DNA of 20,134 nucleotides, taken from positions 1 through 20,134 of IMG/VR virus record IMGVR_UViG_3300035206_000034. One strand, given 5' to 3'. This DNA is from a virus. The first letter of the stretch is position 1, and every line of letters begins with the position of its first letter. This document shows positions 6,675 to 13,305 of this stretch, one piece after another. The position numbers and the translations under genes are program-made. The notes under the pieces are model-generated. The model ran no database searches. It saw only the letters and a list, made by a program, of their open reading frames with translations, and was not told the DNA's origin.

Positions 6675-7628
6675 TTACATTGTCCAACGTTTTACAGTAT
6701 ATGATATTTCAGTAGTAAAGTTTGCGTCTTGTGTGTAATTAATTTTCATATCAGTACCATCTATAACTGATGTGAATTCAATATTAGAAAATTCATCTGC
6801 TTCAGCGGTTCCATCACCGTCATCTTGCCAAATTTCTGTATTATCGTCTGTAAGTTTAACCAATCCTGTTAGTGGAGGGGTTATAGCCTCTCCATTGATA
6901 ACTCTAATTGTACCGACACGAACAAATGTATTTGTAGTATCTGTTTGTTTCAATGAGTAATCAATAAAAAATGAAGTGGAGTCTGATGCCGCATATTTTA
7001 GAAATGTGCCTTCTGTGGTGTCATTGGCGTTTAATTCTTTCTTAAACAAATCAGAACGTAAGCCAGTTGCTGCCGCATGTGATTCTAAATGTATATTAGC
7101 ATACAATTGACTAAAACTCTTTTCAGTAAGAACTTCTGTGTTTGTTCTTGCTCTACCGAATATTTCTACATTAAATCCACCGTTAGTTTCCATATCAGCA
7201 AGAAGCAAGGCTACGCCGTCAAATTTTGCTGTTCCTGTTCCTGTTCCTACGCCTGTTGCTGTGAATACTGTTCCTGCAACACTATCTGCCGCACCAATTA
7301 AAGTGAAGTCTGTGTTGCCTGGTGTTACAATTGTATATTCAGTACCGACCACAAACGCACCTGCTGAATGGATTGTAGATATACTGATTACTAAATCTTC
7401 ATCTACTTCTAAACCGTTTAATGGAGCAGATAGTAGATTTAGATATGACTGAATAACTGCGTGAGCATTTGCAAACGGGTCAAATACAATTTCATCACTT
7501 GAATCTGCAGTACCAACAAATAGTTGATTCGTGTCAGTAGTATAACCCAATTCGCCAGCATCTAAAGTATCTGCTGTTATCTCATTGCGTAAACCACGTC
7601 TTAATAAAATTTTTACATTTGTTGCCAT
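6675..7628 (-). CDS. Tail-fibre-like structural protein with Mtd-type N terminus
   Basis: This 317-residue protein begins with the segment KILLRRGLRNEITADTLDAG, then ELGYTTDTNQLFVGT (26-40), a signature shared by many phage tail-fibre and receptor-binding proteins and by the N-terminal domain of major tropism determinant. Residues ~90-135 hold a module of form GTEYTIVTPGNTDFTLIGA followed by a GTGTGTA turn, which recurs in many marine phage structural proteins. The remainder is beta-rich and Thr/Asp-rich. The start ATG has Shine-Dalgarno GGGAG 6 bases away and a late motif 21 bases upstream. The role is probably adsorption or a tail/whisker accessory. The protein is short for a full fibre, so it may be a tip or adaptor. 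Which receptor it contacts cannot be read. Confidence 0.75.
   Translation of the reverse strand: MATNVKILLRRGLRNEITADTLDAGELGYTTDTNQLFVGTADSSDEIVFDPFANAHAVIQSYLNLLSAPLNGLEVDEDLVISISTIHSAGAFVVGTEYTIVTPGNTDFTLIGAADSVAGTVFTATGVGTGTGTAKFDGVALLLADMETNGGFNVEIFGRARTNTEVLTEKSFSQLYANIHLESHAAATGLRSDLFKKELNANDTTEGTFLKYAASDSTSFFIDYSLKQTDTTNTFVRVGTIRVINGEAITPPLTGLVKLTDDNTEIWQDDGDGTAEADEFSNIEFTSVIDGTDMKINYTQDANFTTEISYTVKRWTM
7231..7248. repeat. Hexanucleotide tandem repeat (GTTCCT)x3
   Basis: Three perfect copies of GTTCCT on the plus strand lie inside the fibre-like gene and encode alternating Gly-Thr on the minus strand. The next hexamers are degenerate (ACGCCT, GTTGCT). Slippage here would change length in frame by two residues. 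Confidence 0.8.
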
Positions 7629-7643
7629 TTTAAACTCCCATTA

Positions 7644-8333
7644 TTACATGTATTTATCAAAATACTCTTGGACCTTACCAGCCCACATTATGGCGTAACG
7701 TTGATATTCGTCCTCTTCAACAACAAATTCTTGATAGTTTCCCATATTGTCTGCTTCTTCATCCCAACCAATCATCATTATAACAATTGTTTTGATATCA
7801 GTGCCATAAATTTTATTATGGGCTTCGGCATATGCGGCACCTTGTAAGAAGTAATCATCAATCCATTCTCGTCTTTTTGGTTTACGAGTTGTCTTAAAAT
7901 CAATGATTGCAGGTTTACCTTTCCATACGCCAACACAATCAGTTGTGCCTGCGTACAATTCGGGATAATATAACGGAACTTCTGTTCCCCATACTTCGTC
8001 TAAATTTGATAAACCTTGCTCAATGACAATCTCTGCTAACTCTCTTGCCATCTGATGAATAAGATTTGAACCATTCGGTCTATCTTCTTCTAGGATATGT
8101 TTTTCTAAATGTAAGTGAACTTGTGTTCCGATGCCAACAGCAAGTCGCATAATTCTGTCTGCTTCTTCATTTCCGACACGTTTGCGCCATTCATATATAG
8201 CAGTCTTATCTTTTAATGCGTCAAGTAAGGTGGTAACACTCGGCAAAGGCTGTCCGTCGGGCGTTTGATAATGCCGACTGCCTTTAATGTTTACTCGTTC
8301 TAGGGGATTATAGGTAAATTTTTCTTTAAGCAT
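7644..8333 (-). CDS. PD-(D/E)XK nuclease (RecB/Cas4-like exonuclease)
   Basis: The 229-residue product shows the full motif series of RecB-type nucleases: GTQVH at 69-73 with the metal-binding histidine, a conserved glutamate in GTEVPLYY (E118), AGTTDCVG at 128-135 (D132), the catalytic core AIIDFKTTR at 142-150 (D145, K147), and the QGAAYAE helix (Q164, Y168). Such enzymes degrade or process DNA ends in replication, recombination or host DNA breakdown. Cas4 cysteines for an iron-sulfur cluster are not apparent. It has its own sigma70-like promoter whose -10 box ends 6 bases before the ATG, with no visible Shine-Dalgarno, so it may be leaderless and early. Its last codons GAT AAA TAC (D-K-Y) double as the late promoter of the next gene. 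Confidence 0.85.
   Translation of the reverse strand: MLKEKFTYNPLERVNIKGSRHYQTPDGQPLPSVTTLLDALKDKTAIYEWRKRVGNEEADRIMRLAVGIGTQVHLHLEKHILEEDRPNGSNLIHQMARELAEIVIEQGLSNLDEVWGTEVPLYYPELYAGTTDCVGVWKGKPAIIDFKTTRKPKRREWIDDYFLQGAAYAEAHNKIYGTDIKTIVIMMIGWDEEADNMGNYQEFVVEEDEYQRYAIMWAGKVQEYFDKYM
7650..7658 (-). promoter_or_regulatory. Late promoter motif GATAAATAC inside the nuclease 3' end
   Basis: Exact GATAAATAC on the minus strand, read in frame as Asp-Lys-Tyr just before the final Met and stop of the nuclease gene. It lies 21 bases upstream of the fibre-like gene ATG. Distance and sequence match the other late sites. Confidence 0.7.
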
Positions 8334-8339
8334 AGCATT

Positions 8340-8368
8340 AGTATACTATACTTCGACACGGAAATCAA
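8340..8368 (-). promoter_or_regulatory. Sigma70-like promoter of the nuclease gene, leaderless geometry
   Basis: On the minus strand -35 box TTGATT (8363-8368) and -10 box TATACT (8340-8345) are separated by 17 bases. Only 6 bases (8334-8339) separate the -10 box from the ATG at 8333, so the expected transcript would begin at or beside the start codon. Confidence 0.6.
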
Positions 8369-8373
8369 GTGAA

Positions 8374-8781
8374 TTATAGATTTTCTTTGACTTCTGCTAT
8401 TAATTTTGCTTTAGTATGTCTACGGTCTAATTGAATACCGAGATTTTCTTCAGCCCATTCATCAATTTGCTTTTTAGTCATTGATTCGAAATTTACTTCT
8501 GGTAGTTCTGTAGTCTGTTCGACTGTTTGGACTGTCTCGCCTGTTGCTATTGTTACAATCTCACTTGTTGCGATTGCATCATCTAATTCTTTTTCATTGT
8601 TTTTAGCAACTCGATTCATAAATTCACGATGTCTTTTAGCATCTTGAACTTCTTTTCTAATTTCTCTCTTTTCTGGAGAAAGTTTTGCTAATGGATCTTC
8701 GCCTTTTTTCATACTATCCACAAGTTTTTTCATTTCTTCTTTAGAGATAACGTTTTGTTCGCCTTTAACTATTAATGCCAT
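8374..8781 (-). CDS. Unknown charged protein with HeH/SAP-like C terminus
   Basis: No family is recognised with confidence for this 135-residue protein. The N-terminal half is Lys/Glu-rich and helical, containing EKREIRKEVQDAKRHREFM around 39-57. The middle (~75-95) is Thr/Glu-rich and probably a linker. The last 40 residues, with SMTKKQIDEWAEENLGIQL and RRHTKAKLIAEVKENL, have the helix-extension-helix pattern of HeH/LEM or SAP-like domains, which bind nucleic acids or proteins in phages. The ATG overlaps the upstream stop by one base (TAATG), and AAGGTG precedes it. As the last gene of the head-type unit it may be an internal or DNA-associated virion protein; this is inference from context. 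Confidence 0.6.
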   Translation of the reverse strand: MALIVKGEQNVISKEEMKKLVDSMKKGEDPLAKLSPEKREIRKEVQDAKRHREFMNRVAKNNEKELDDAIATSEIVTIATGETVQTVEQTTELPEVNFESMTKKQIDEWAEENLGIQLDRRHTKAKLIAEVKENL

Positions 8782-9101
8782 TATTTTTTCACCTTCTTTT
8801 TTGCTGTTTTAACTGCTAATTTATGGACTGAATCTTTTTCAGCCTTGTCACTTTTATTATATTTGTTTTTTAATTCTATTGTATCTACTGTGACTTTTGA
8901 TATGTATTTACTATTTGATAATAAATCAACTATAGACTCTGCATCTACTGTATAGCCCATTCTTTTTAACTCACGAACCATCATGTCCATAGACACAGAA
9001 GGAATTTCATTTGCTTTTAAGGAAATAAGATAAGCATTGATGTCACCCATTAACTGTGCATCATAATTTGCCTTCTCTTGTAAGAGTAGACTGATTTTCA
9101 T
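8781..9101 (-). CDS. Unknown small protein with basic C-terminal tail
   Basis: This 106-residue protein is not recognised. Residues 1-65 appear as a helical domain with alternating hydrophobics (DINAYLISLKANEIPS, MMVRELKRMGYTVD, ESIVDLLSNS). That layout, two or three helices and then a short strand pair (KVTVDTIELKN), is reminiscent of a small winged-helix fold. The tail from ~80 is Lys-rich and ends KTAKKKVKK, which suggests nucleic acid contact or packaging with DNA. It sits one base after the stop of the 151-residue gene and overlaps the next start by one base, so it is firmly within the same unit of probable head proteins. Confidence 0.6.
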   Translation of the reverse strand: MKISLLLQEKANYDAQLMGDINAYLISLKANEIPSVSMDMMVRELKRMGYTVDAESIVDLLSNSKYISKVTVDTIELKNKYNKSDKAEKDSVHKLAVKTAKKKVKK

Positions 9102-9102
9102 G

Positions 9103-9558
9103 TTAGGCTCTTTCTTCTCTGCCTAACGGATTATCCTCTTCACCTGACGCTGATTCATCACCGCCAATATCTGCTGTGAGGTCATCTTCTAGGTCTGCAC
9201 CCATATCGCCACCAAGTTCAACATCACTCATATCATCAGCAACCTTTTCGCCTGATAATACCAGTGTTGCGTCTGCTACTGCATCTTTGGCAGAACGTGC
9301 TTGTCCTAATAGACCATTAATCGCATCATCAACTGAATCCTTAAACGTTGCCGCTTGGTCTGGACCATGTGAGTATGCCATTTCATCTGCTAGTGGACCA
9401 ATTTGGTCATTTTGAATTTTGCCTAGTTTCTCAATTACGTCTTGTAATTCATCAACAATACCTCTGGCAGCCATCGTGATTTCTGCTTCTGCGGCATCGA
9501 CTTCAAGTAGAGAGTTTAACTCTTCCATCAAAGATTTTTCTAATTTAGTTTTTTTCAT
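9103..9558 (-). CDS. Acidic helical protein, probable internal virion/core protein
   Basis: I do not recognise a named family for this 151-residue protein, although proteins of this composition are frequent in marine T4-like phages. Residues 1-50 are strongly helical and coiled-coil-like (EKSLMEELNSLLEVDAAEAE, VDELQDVIEKLGKIQND). Residues 50-105 form a second Ala-rich helical block. Residues 105-151 are a disordered, very acidic Gly/Asp/Glu tail. The start ATG has a good Shine-Dalgarno, AAGGA with 7 bases spacing. It follows the 409-residue protein closely in the same late unit. Its acidic, helical nature would fit a scaffold/core or internal head protein. KTKLEK and LLEV near the N terminus resemble L-x-E type prohead protease sites, a weak hint. 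Confidence 0.6.
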   Translation of the reverse strand: MKKTKLEKSLMEELNSLLEVDAAEAEITMAARGIVDELQDVIEKLGKIQNDQIGPLADEMAYSHGPDQAATFKDSVDDAINGLLGQARSAKDAVADATLVLSGEKVADDMSDVELGGDMGADLEDDLTADIGGDESASGEEDNPLGREERA

Positions 9559-9581
9559 TTTATTTCCTTAATTATAATATA

Positions 9582-10811
9582 TTACATTCCGTAGTATTCT
9601 GTATTTTTATCCCATTCAGAATGTATGTCTTCTAGTTTTTGCTTAATTCCCATTAAGCCGCCAACGCCTGCTTTGTCGCCATTATTAAAAAATTTGGCAC
9701 TGTTTTCGCCTCTATATTGTATTGCATTGTCCAGTTCATCTATGGCACCTTCAATACGACCTATAACAACAGCCAATTGAGAGTCATTTTTCCATCGATA
9801 ATGTTCAGGACCCTTTTCTGCATCTGCTGTTCGTTTATACATTTCATCATCTTCTTTGACTGATTCTCGATACTGACCCCACTCTTTTGGATTAATACTA
9901 TATACATAATCAAAGAATTTCTGTTTGTCGGCATCTGTTTTCAAGTCATCAAGGGAGTTTATCCCAAACTTTTTCATCGCCAAGGTAAGATAGTTAGTAC
10001 CGAAGAGATGGACGATTTTCCTAATAGCCTTGGCGAATGTAACTTTAACACCGCCTTTAGTCATTATTTCTCCTTTGCCTATATGTGGTGGCATGTTGAT
10101 AACTTCATAATCTTTCTCAATATCATACATTTCATCATCTTCTTTGACTGATTCTTTGCTTTCTGAAACAGCGTCCATATATTCACCAACTGCATCAGAC
10201 TTTTTAAGTAAATATTCTATTTCACTTATTGGCTCTGAACTTTCGTGATAAATCCATTCAGCAACCTTGTTGATTAATTCTTCATCATCATCTTCTGTTA
10301 CTTTTTCTTTAATTGATTCCGAAACACCCAAATGTTCTTCAGCATATGCTTTTACATCTTCTGGATTTCCATGAAATGAAACTTTATATCCACCCCACGG
10401 TGAAGTTATTAATTTACCATTGTCATCTCTATGTATTTGCTTTCTTAAGTTAAATTTCTTATGTTCGTGAGGTATACCTTCGGGTTGATAATTTGATACA
10501 GTAATAGTTGTTCCATCATCACTATATTTTTCTCCAGTTGGAGATTCGTCATCTTCTTTTAAAGTCTTACCGTGTGCTTTTAACAATGCTGTAATTGTCT
10601 CAATCATTAACATATTTTCAATATACTTTTTACTCATATAATGATGATTTTTCAACTCTTGTTGCTCAACTTCAAGTGAGTTTTTTGCTTCTTGGAGCGT
10701 ATCTATATCGCCTTCGACTTCATAGCCAAAGTTTTTCTTCATATATTCATTCATTCGTGAAGATACGTGAACTTCATTCGAATTAAAGAAACTTGATGTA
10801 TTTAAATTCAT
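9582..10811 (-). CDS. Multidomain probable head protein with repeated KEDDE linkers
   Basis: This 409-residue protein has no family name I can give. It looks like several small domains joined by acidic linkers. Linkers appear at 83-90 (TLKEDDES), 164-177 (SESIKE to EDDDE), 219-229 (KESVKEDDEMY) and 315-325 (RESVKEDDEMY). The last two are identical over 10 residues and are encoded by a perfect 31-bp direct repeat. Each linker contains [LIV]-K-E, similar to the [LI]-x-E site cut by the T4 gp21 prohead protease, so it may be cleaved into pieces during head maturation. The segment at ~245-310 (KVTFAKAIRKIVHLFG, MKKFGINSLDDL) is helical; 110-165 contains a possible beta domain. The late motif lies 30 bases before the ATG. 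Virion location is inferred. Confidence 0.6.
   Translation of the reverse strand: MNLNTSSFFNSNEVHVSSRMNEYMKKNFGYEVEGDIDTLQEAKNSLEVEQQELKNHHYMSKKYIENMLMIETITALLKAHGKTLKEDDESPTGEKYSDDGTTITVSNYQPEGIPHEHKKFNLRKQIHRDDNGKLITSPWGGYKVSFHGNPEDVKAYAEEHLGVSESIKEKVTEDDDEELINKVAEWIYHESSEPISEIEYLLKKSDAVGEYMDAVSESKESVKEDDEMYDIEKDYEVINMPPHIGKGEIMTKGGVKVTFAKAIRKIVHLFGTNYLTLAMKKFGINSLDDLKTDADKQKFFDYVYSINPKEWGQYRESVKEDDEMYKRTADAEKGPEHYRWKNDSQLAVVIGRIEGAIDELDNAIQYRGENSAKFFNNGDKAGVGGLMGIKQKLEDIHSEWDKNTEYYGM
9837..9867. repeat. 31-bp direct repeat, copy 1
   Basis: Identical over 31 bases to 10125-10155 (plus strand begins atacatttcatc and ends gactgattct). It encodes the ESVKEDDEMY segment of the 409-residue protein at about residues 316-325. 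Confidence 0.95.
10125..10155. repeat. 31-bp direct repeat, copy 2
   Basis: Second copy of the repeat, 288 bases (96 codons) from the first and in the same reading frame. It encodes ESVKEDDEMY at about residues 220-229. Recombination between the copies would delete 96 residues without a frameshift. Confidence 0.95.
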
Positions 10812-10841
10812 ATTAATTATCCCAATTGATGCGTATTACAT

Positions 10842-10850
10842 GTATTTATC
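10842..10850 (-). promoter_or_regulatory. Late promoter motif GATAAATAC
   Basis: Exact GATAAATAC on the minus strand in the 95-base gap between the 205- and 409-residue genes, 30 bases before the ATG at 10811. It would drive the 409-151-106-135 residue gene run. Confidence 0.75.
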
Positions 10851-10906
10851 TTTTTTGTGTTAATACACGAATTTATTTAGCACACATTCGTATATTATTA
10901 AGATAA

Positions 10907-11524
10907 TTAAAGAATTATTTCTTCGTAAAGTTTTGCTATTCTTCGTTTGGCTTTGCCAGCCTCACTTTTTGCTTGGGAAAATTTTGCTTGGGCAATATCC
11001 ATTCTGCCCTCGTTCATTGCTTTTTTGGCAACTTGATATGAATGCTTATGTTGAAGTGCTCCAGTATAATGACGTTCAAATTTTTCATTTATTGTAATTA
11101 TATCAGTAATTTCTGAAGAATTAATTGGTTTACCTTCATTAAGATGATTAGCAATACAACAAACTGTCTCATATAATTGAATATCTTGAAATAATATAGA
11201 ATCACTACGACTATCAAGTATATTGTATCTATCTTCGTCATTTTTTTCTACTGAAAACGCTCCAACTTTGACGCCTTTTTCAGTTTTAGTAGATTCTGTG
11301 ATTGTTTTCTTGACTTTATATGCTACGCTGGTTGTTGCCTCATTAAAACCTTTCATAATTTTTGACATTGCGTCAATATCCGAACGTTTTACGCCTGGCG
11401 TAACGTCTATGTGTGATTTATCACTCTGTGGGGAAGATGTTTCTTCTAATTTAACTTTTTCGCCATTCATGACCTTCATTAGATTAGTCATTAAATTGAC
11501 ATCTGCTTTGCTTGGTACTGACAT
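10907..11524 (-). CDS. Unknown protein with N-terminal duplicated helix motif, probable virion protein
   Basis: The family of this 205-residue protein is not recognised. The N terminus holds an imperfect duplication: SKADVNLMTNLMKVMNGE (5-22) and KRSDIDAMSKIMKGFNEA (46-63), i.e. D-[VI]-[ND]-x-M-x-[NK]-[LI]-M-K repeated with about 42 residues between. The first copy is followed by KVKLEETSS, another L-E-E site of the prohead-protease type. The C-terminal half is a helical domain (QLYETVCCIANHLNEGKPI, KAMNEGRMDIAQAKFSQA) with a basic end (KAKRRIAKLYEEI). The Shine-Dalgarno TAGGAG 7 bases before the ATG is strong. It lies in the late run beginning at 13181. A head or core component is plausible; the duplicated helices could bind two copies of a partner. 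Confidence 0.6.
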   Translation of the reverse strand: MSVPSKADVNLMTNLMKVMNGEKVKLEETSSPQSDKSHIDVTPGVKRSDIDAMSKIMKGFNEATTSVAYKVKKTITESTKTEKGVKVGAFSVEKNDEDRYNILDSRSDSILFQDIQLYETVCCIANHLNEGKPINSSEITDIITINEKFERHYTGALQHKHSYQVAKKAMNEGRMDIAQAKFSQAKSEAGKAKRRIAKLYEEIIL

Positions 11525-11544
11525 TTTAGAACTCCTACTAGTTG

Positions 11545-11739
11545 TTAAACAGTTTTATACCCTCGTAGTGTAGGAACTAACACACCTTTATGTGTTAATT
11601 TCTCTGCCAGGACTGTTTCTCTACCTGACAACTGCGATTCGTTTACATAATCTCCCTCGGAGAAGTATTTGTTAATCAAATCTTCTTCTTCCTCTGTAAT
11701 CATTACATATAACCCACCTAATATTTCTTTTAATCTCAT
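11545..11739 (-). CDS. Small winged-helix-like protein
   Basis: The product is 64 residues long. The core (EEEEDLINKYFSEGD, SQLSGRETVLAEKLTHKGVL, VPTLRGYKTV) has the layout helix, Ser-Gln-Leu turn, helix, then a short beta hairpin, as in small winged-helix domains. The chosen ATG at 11739 overlaps the upstream stop as ATGA, typical of translational coupling. An alternative ATG at 11703 (Met13) is preceded by TTAGGTGGG and would give 52 residues. It sits between two probable virion genes. It could be a small regulator or a structural adaptor; nothing decides this. Confidence 0.6.
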   Translation of the reverse strand: MRLKEILGGLYVMITEEEEDLINKYFSEGDYVNESQLSGRETVLAEKLTHKGVLVPTLRGYKTV

Positions 11740-12644
11740 TGTTGCTCTTGCTGTGCTTGTTGTTGTGCTTTTCTTAATCTATTAAGTAAATTTCTAAACT
11801 GTATTCTAGTATCTGGGCTGACGGCAAGAGCATCTAAGTTAGCGGCTTGATATGCCATTGCTTGTCGCTGAATTGGCGTCAATGGTTTGCCTTGTTGTGC
11901 TTTGTCCATTGCGTCTGCCGCCATAGCCGCTGTTGCGCCGCCTAAATTATCTCTACCGAGTCTTTGCATTGCTTGAATTCTTGCTGTTTTTATTTTGCCT
12001 AATGCGGATGAATCTACTGAACCTGTTGTTCCTGTTGGTTCTTCTTCTGGTTCATCTACATATGCATCTTCACCTTCTTCATCTGGGCCTTGTGAACCTG
12101 TGCTGTAGGCTTCAGATAGTTCTTTCCACTCTTCATGTGATAAGTAAATGTCTGTGTCTGGGTCATAATAACTTCCCTCTTTCGGGTCATAGTACACCAC
12201 TTTGCCTGATTTTGTCATAATTGGACCTTCTAGTCCATCACGTTCTTGATATTTTTCTGTATCAATTCGTGACAACGTATGTTTACGAGTATGTGCTTTT
12301 GCTATGTCTGATGAATCTGAATAAAAATGAAAATCATTAATATCGGCATTTTTTGCTGTTGCTAATGTGTCTGCCATAGAACTTTCATCAATGTCATCAA
12401 TAGGACTTTTCCAATTAGGGTCTCTTGCTGGCCATCCCATGATACGTTCAATATTATCTTTGTCTTGGGTTTTTAGTGCCGTCATTACATTAATATAATC
12501 AGAAAATGTCAATGTTTTCAGTCGTTTTTTAACAATCTCGACTGAAATATCCATAAGTGTAGCAATATCTTGAATTCTATCTTCATAGCCCTCTACAAAC
12601 ATTGTTTTTTCTATTTTATTCTTTAATGACACTGTATTCTCCAT
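11736..12644 (-). CDS. Unknown probable virion/scaffold-type protein
   Basis: This 302-residue protein is not recognised. The N-terminal ~75 residues are helical (KNKIEKTMFVEGYEDRIQ, LMDISVEIVKKRLKTLTFSD) and resemble a small DNA- or protein-binding fold. Residues ~95-175 are polar and include two short DP-[KD]-x-[GT] segments (YYDPKEGSYYDPDTDIYLS), an unusual Tyr-Asp-Pro repeat. Residues ~185-215 are an acidic Glu/Thr/Gly linker. The C-terminal ~90 residues form Ala/Gln-rich helices ending in a poly-Gln-like tail (KAQQQAQQEQQ). The ATG overlaps the upstream stop by one base (TAATG) and is preceded by AGAAG. Coiled, Ala/Gln-rich ends are common in scaffold and internal head proteins. The role is inferred from context. 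Confidence 0.6.
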   Translation of the reverse strand: MENTVSLKNKIEKTMFVEGYEDRIQDIATLMDISVEIVKKRLKTLTFSDYINVMTALKTQDKDNIERIMGWPARDPNWKSPIDDIDESSMADTLATAKNADINDFHFYSDSSDIAKAHTRKHTLSRIDTEKYQERDGLEGPIMTKSGKVVYYDPKEGSYYDPDTDIYLSHEEWKELSEAYSTGSQGPDEEGEDAYVDEPEEEPTGTTGSVDSSALGKIKTARIQAMQRLGRDNLGGATAAMAADAMDKAQQGKPLTPIQRQAMAYQAANLDALAVSPDTRIQFRNLLNRLRKAQQQAQQEQQ

Positions 12645-12922
12645 TATCTTCTATTTAGAGTTTTTAATCTCTTACTCGCTGGATTCATTCTTTTTGTCAT
12701 CTTTGCTTTACGTTTCATTCTTGCACCCATTTTTGCTTTTGTTCTTGCTAATGTGAAACGTTTCTTCATATTAACAGGTTTAAAACATGCCGCTGGTGTT
12801 GATACTGTCTTACCTTTTAGTCTTCCTGATCCACATCTATATTTACGAACAATTGACCTTCCTTTTCTAGCATATACTAATTTTGCTTCGTATATCTCTT
12901 CGGAAATCTCTTCAAATAGCAT
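12644..12922 (-). CDS. Very basic small protein, probable virion DNA-associated
   Basis: The open frame extends to 12967, but I place the start at the internal ATG (12922). It has Shine-Dalgarno AAGAGA 7 bases away, and this start clears the preceding gene's stop at 12933. The resulting 92-residue protein begins MLFEEISEEIYEAKLVYARKG. A region with two cysteines follows (YRCGSGRLKGKTVSTPAAC), then an extremely Lys/Arg-rich tail (FTLARTKAKMGARMKRKAKM). Short proteins with this acidic-head, basic-tail layout occur in marine T4-like phages, where I know them as hypothetical proteins. A role in DNA condensation or in the head core is plausible. The acidic helix may contact a capsid or core partner. 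Overlap of one base with the next gene shows tight coupling. Confidence 0.7.
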   Translation of the reverse strand: MLFEEISEEIYEAKLVYARKGRSIVRKYRCGSGRLKGKTVSTPAACFKPVNMKKRFTLARTKAKMGARMKRKAKMTKRMNPASKRLKTLNRR

Positions 12923-12932
12923 TTTAGTTCTC

Positions 12933-13181
12933 TTATATAAGTTTAAACATCTGTGCAAATAAGGCAATCAACATAGTAGAAAACAAAGTTGATGCTGTCC
13001 ATATCACCAATTTTCTTATTTCCATAAAACCTTCTTTTGTTTCTTTTGCGTTCTTTTCTATCATTCCTTCTAGATTAGTCAATGCTCTATTAAAATGATG
13101 GTATCTCTCATAGCATACTGCTACGTGAGTTTCCAAACTCTCCGCTTCTAGGTGTGCTAATTTTGGTTCTTTATCAGCCAT
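12933..13181 (-). CDS. XhlA/holin-accessory-like membrane protein
   Basis: This 82-residue protein has an N-terminal charged coiled coil (LAHLEAESLETHVAVCYERY, NRALTNLEGMIEKNAKETKE) and a single C-terminal transmembrane helix (residues ~58-80, LVIWTASTLFSTMLIALFAQ). This is the arrangement of XhlA-like haemolysin/holin-accessory proteins, though it could equally be an unrelated membrane-anchored coiled coil. The ATG has Shine-Dalgarno GGGGAGA. It is the first gene after the terminator, behind two late motifs, so it should be made late, in keeping with a role in lysis or at the membrane. No endolysin is visible in this window. Confidence 0.65.
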   Translation of the reverse strand: MADKEPKLAHLEAESLETHVAVCYERYHHFNRALTNLEGMIEKNAKETKEGFMEIRKLVIWTASTLFSTMLIALFAQMFKLI

Positions 13182-13216
13182 GATAGAATCTCCCCGAATA
13201 TAATTAATTTCTAATT

Positions 13217-13225
13217 GTATTTATC
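13217..13225 (-). promoter_or_regulatory. Late promoter motif GATAAATAC
   Basis: Exact GATAAATAC on the minus strand, 35 bases before the ATG at 13181, in the intergenic space after the terminator. It begins the head-type gene run. Confidence 0.75.
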
Positions 13226-13237
13226 TTCTTTAGTATT

Positions 13238-13246
13238 TTATTTATC
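13238..13246 (-). promoter_or_regulatory. Second late-like motif GATAAATAA
   Basis: GATAAATAA lies 12 bases upstream of the exact site at 13217-13225 and shares eight of nine positions. It may be a second start for the same unit or a decoy. Confidence 0.5.
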
Positions 13247-13261
13247 TTCAAGCAAAACTAA

Positions 13262-13281
13262 AAAAGAGGACAATTTGTCCT
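13262..13281 (-). terminator. Rho-independent terminator
   Basis: On the minus strand a stem GAGGAC / GTCCTC (extendable to AGAGGACAA paired with TTGTCCTCT, with a very small loop) is followed directly by a run of T. It lies about 25-45 bases after the stop of the 259-residue gene and ahead of the next late promoters, exactly where a transcription unit should end. Confidence 0.85.
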
Positions 13282-13305
13282 CTCTTAATTAATTAATTTA
13301 ATTAA

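Noticed and set aside
6663-6678. Inverted repeat GTAACTGAGCAGTTAC at the end of the fibre-like gene as a terminator
   Set aside because: The stem contains the stop codon and on the transcribed strand is followed by A-rich, not T-rich, sequence; no T-run makes it an intrinsic terminator.
7138-7452. 104-codon open frame on the plus strand opposite the fibre-like gene
   Set aside because: It is a low-complexity Val/Pro/Thr product that mirrors the Gly-Thr repeats of the true gene; no promoter or ribosome site is present.
10850-10900. Imperfect inverted repeats (ACGAAT ... ATTCGT and GTGTTAATACAC) as a terminator between the 205- and 409-residue genes
   Set aside because: The stems are short and AT-rich with large loops, and the transcribed strand has A after the stem rather than T.
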